From the NCBI RefSeq assembly GCF_003028855.1, contig NZ_CP028324.1:5270001-5334000 (forward strand): a stretch of DNA of 64,000 bases, given 5' to 3'. How positions within the stretch are numbered: position 1 is the first letter of the stretch; every line of letters begins with the position of its first letter. The stretch comes from Pseudoduganella armeniaca (lineage in GTDB: Bacteria; Pseudomonadota; Gammaproteobacteria; Burkholderiales; Burkholderiaceae_D). The translations under genes were made by a program, and so were the position numbers. The notes under the pieces are model-generated. The model did no database searches. It saw only the letters and a program-made list of their open reading frames with translations, and was not told the origin of the DNA. This document shows positions 63,382 through 64,000 of this stretch, in pieces.

Positions 63382-64000
63382 ATGTACTTCAAATCAGCTT
63401 TGCCGAAGCAGCTTGCGGGCGCCCTCCTGGCGATCGGCCTCACCGCAGCATCGTCAGCCATTGCCGCACAGGCAACCTTGTCCTCCAGCGTGACGGGCAT
63501 CGGGGAAGGCGGCCCCCGCGGCAGTGCCTTCGGCACACTGCCTCAAGGCGTTGACTACACCCTCAACACCACGTTCACGTACGATACCGACCAAGTCTCC
63601 CCTCAAATCGGCGGGGGCAAAAGCGTCTCGGGCCAGATGGCCATCACCTTGATCGCTGGCGACCAGACGCTGACCTATATCAGCCCGGAACGATATAACC
63701 ATCTCAGCCTCTCCCAGTCGCGTATCGAACGCGCGGATGGCTTCCACAATGCGCTGAACCTGTACACAGACTTTACCGTCACCACCTGGGGAGAACATTT
63801 CGAGGTATGGCAAAGCATCAGCTGGCGTGACGGCACGCTCGCACCGACCGACCTGCTGACCGCACCCCAATCGTTGAACTGGGGCGACTACAAGATCACG
63901 ACAAGCCTGGTCGCCCGTTACCAGGGAGAACGAGGAGGCGAGCTCAACATCGCGGAACGGCAAGGGTTTGTAACGGTCAGCATGGTTCCCGAACCTTCTG
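63382..64000 (+). CDS. PEP-CTERM sorting domain protein, 3' end outside window
   Basis: 206 residues visible. A signal peptide (MYFKSALPKQLAGALLAIGL...ASSAIAAQ) is followed by a beta-rich extracellular region with no known domain, ending at SMVPEPS. VPEP(S) is the start of the PEP-CTERM signal; the following helix and basic tail must lie beyond 64000. Exosortase would process it, implying a surface or extracellular-matrix role. GGAG ribosome site upstream. Confidence 0.85.
   Translation, partial: MYFKSALPKQLAGALLAIGLTAASSAIAAQATLSSSVTGIGEGGPRGSAFGTLPQGVDYTLNTTFTYDTDQVSPQIGGGKSVSGQMAITLIAGDQTLTYISPERYNHLSLSQSRIERADGFHNALNLYTDFTVTTWGEHFEVWQSISWRDGTLAPTDLLTAPQSLNWGDYKITTSLVARYQGERGGELNIAERQGFVTVSMVPEPS

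Overview
The window is a chromosomal segment of a GC-rich Gram-negative betaproteobacterium. It most resembles the Oxalobacteraceae (Massilia / Duganella / Pseudoduganella type). This is inferred from gene content: PEP-CTERM protein, phasin, aat-bpt pair, prkA-yeaH-spoVR operon, cysB beside cysUWA, and intergenic palindromes of the GGGGACAG/GGGGTCAG kind. No rRNA, insertion sequence, prophage or CRISPR array was seen. One tRNA is present (initiator tRNA-Met).

Layout. 1-3.2 kb (-): FtsX-type permease (cut by the window edge) and an adenine/adenosine deaminase. 3.8-8.7 kb (+): stress operon prkA-yeaH-spoVR. 9.4-13.4 kb (+): tonB-exbB-exbD-exbD2 plus a secreted TPR protein behind a terminator hairpin. 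13.6-21.4 kb (+): ribF, ileS, lspA, coaBC, dut, a degenerate M48/PDZ lipoprotein and a small secreted protein. 21.4-26.5 kb: xdhC, EamA transporter, alkA, a MerR/TipAS regulator, an unknown membrane protein and tRNA-fMet. 26.7-33.6 kb (+): NUDIX hydrolase, the two N-degron aminoacyl transferases aat and bpt, pyrD, an aldo/keto reductase and a TonB-dependent receptor. 33.7-40.1 kb (-): a lower-GC RHS island. It holds a secreted NBR1-Ig/RHS-core/HNH toxin gene, a small immunity-like gene and a large secreted RHS-repeat gene. 40.3-47.1 kb (-): cysB, cysAWU, a 1-Cys peroxiredoxin, an alpha/beta hydrolase, a periplasmic sulfate-binding protein and dgkA. 47.2-54 kb: IclR regulator, pbpG, nitroreductase, EamA transporter, phasin with operator-like boxes, and a YheO-type regulator overlapping a PLP ammonia-lyase. 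54-57.7 kb (-): livHMGF without a binding protein. 58-62.4 kb: ispH, fkpB, radC and an LTA-synthase-like sulfatase. 62.8-64 kb (+): rpmB-rpmG and the start of a PEP-CTERM protein.

Most striking points. (1) The RHS protein appears split: the large gene stops exactly where a normal RHS polypeptide would run into its core, and the core with the HNH toxin is carried by a separate gene upstream with its own signal peptide and NBR1-like Ig modules. (2) A family of intergenic perfect palindromes has a conserved outer arm and an inner arm that differs between copies but stays self-complementary. (3) Four genes (ileS, the M48 lipoprotein, the NUDIX gene and the RHS gene) each look frameshifted by loss of one base, three of them in C/G runs. 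This points to systematic consensus errors, although real mutations cannot be excluded. (4) There are regulatory candidates at phaP, at the yheO-like gene, at merR and in the liv leader.
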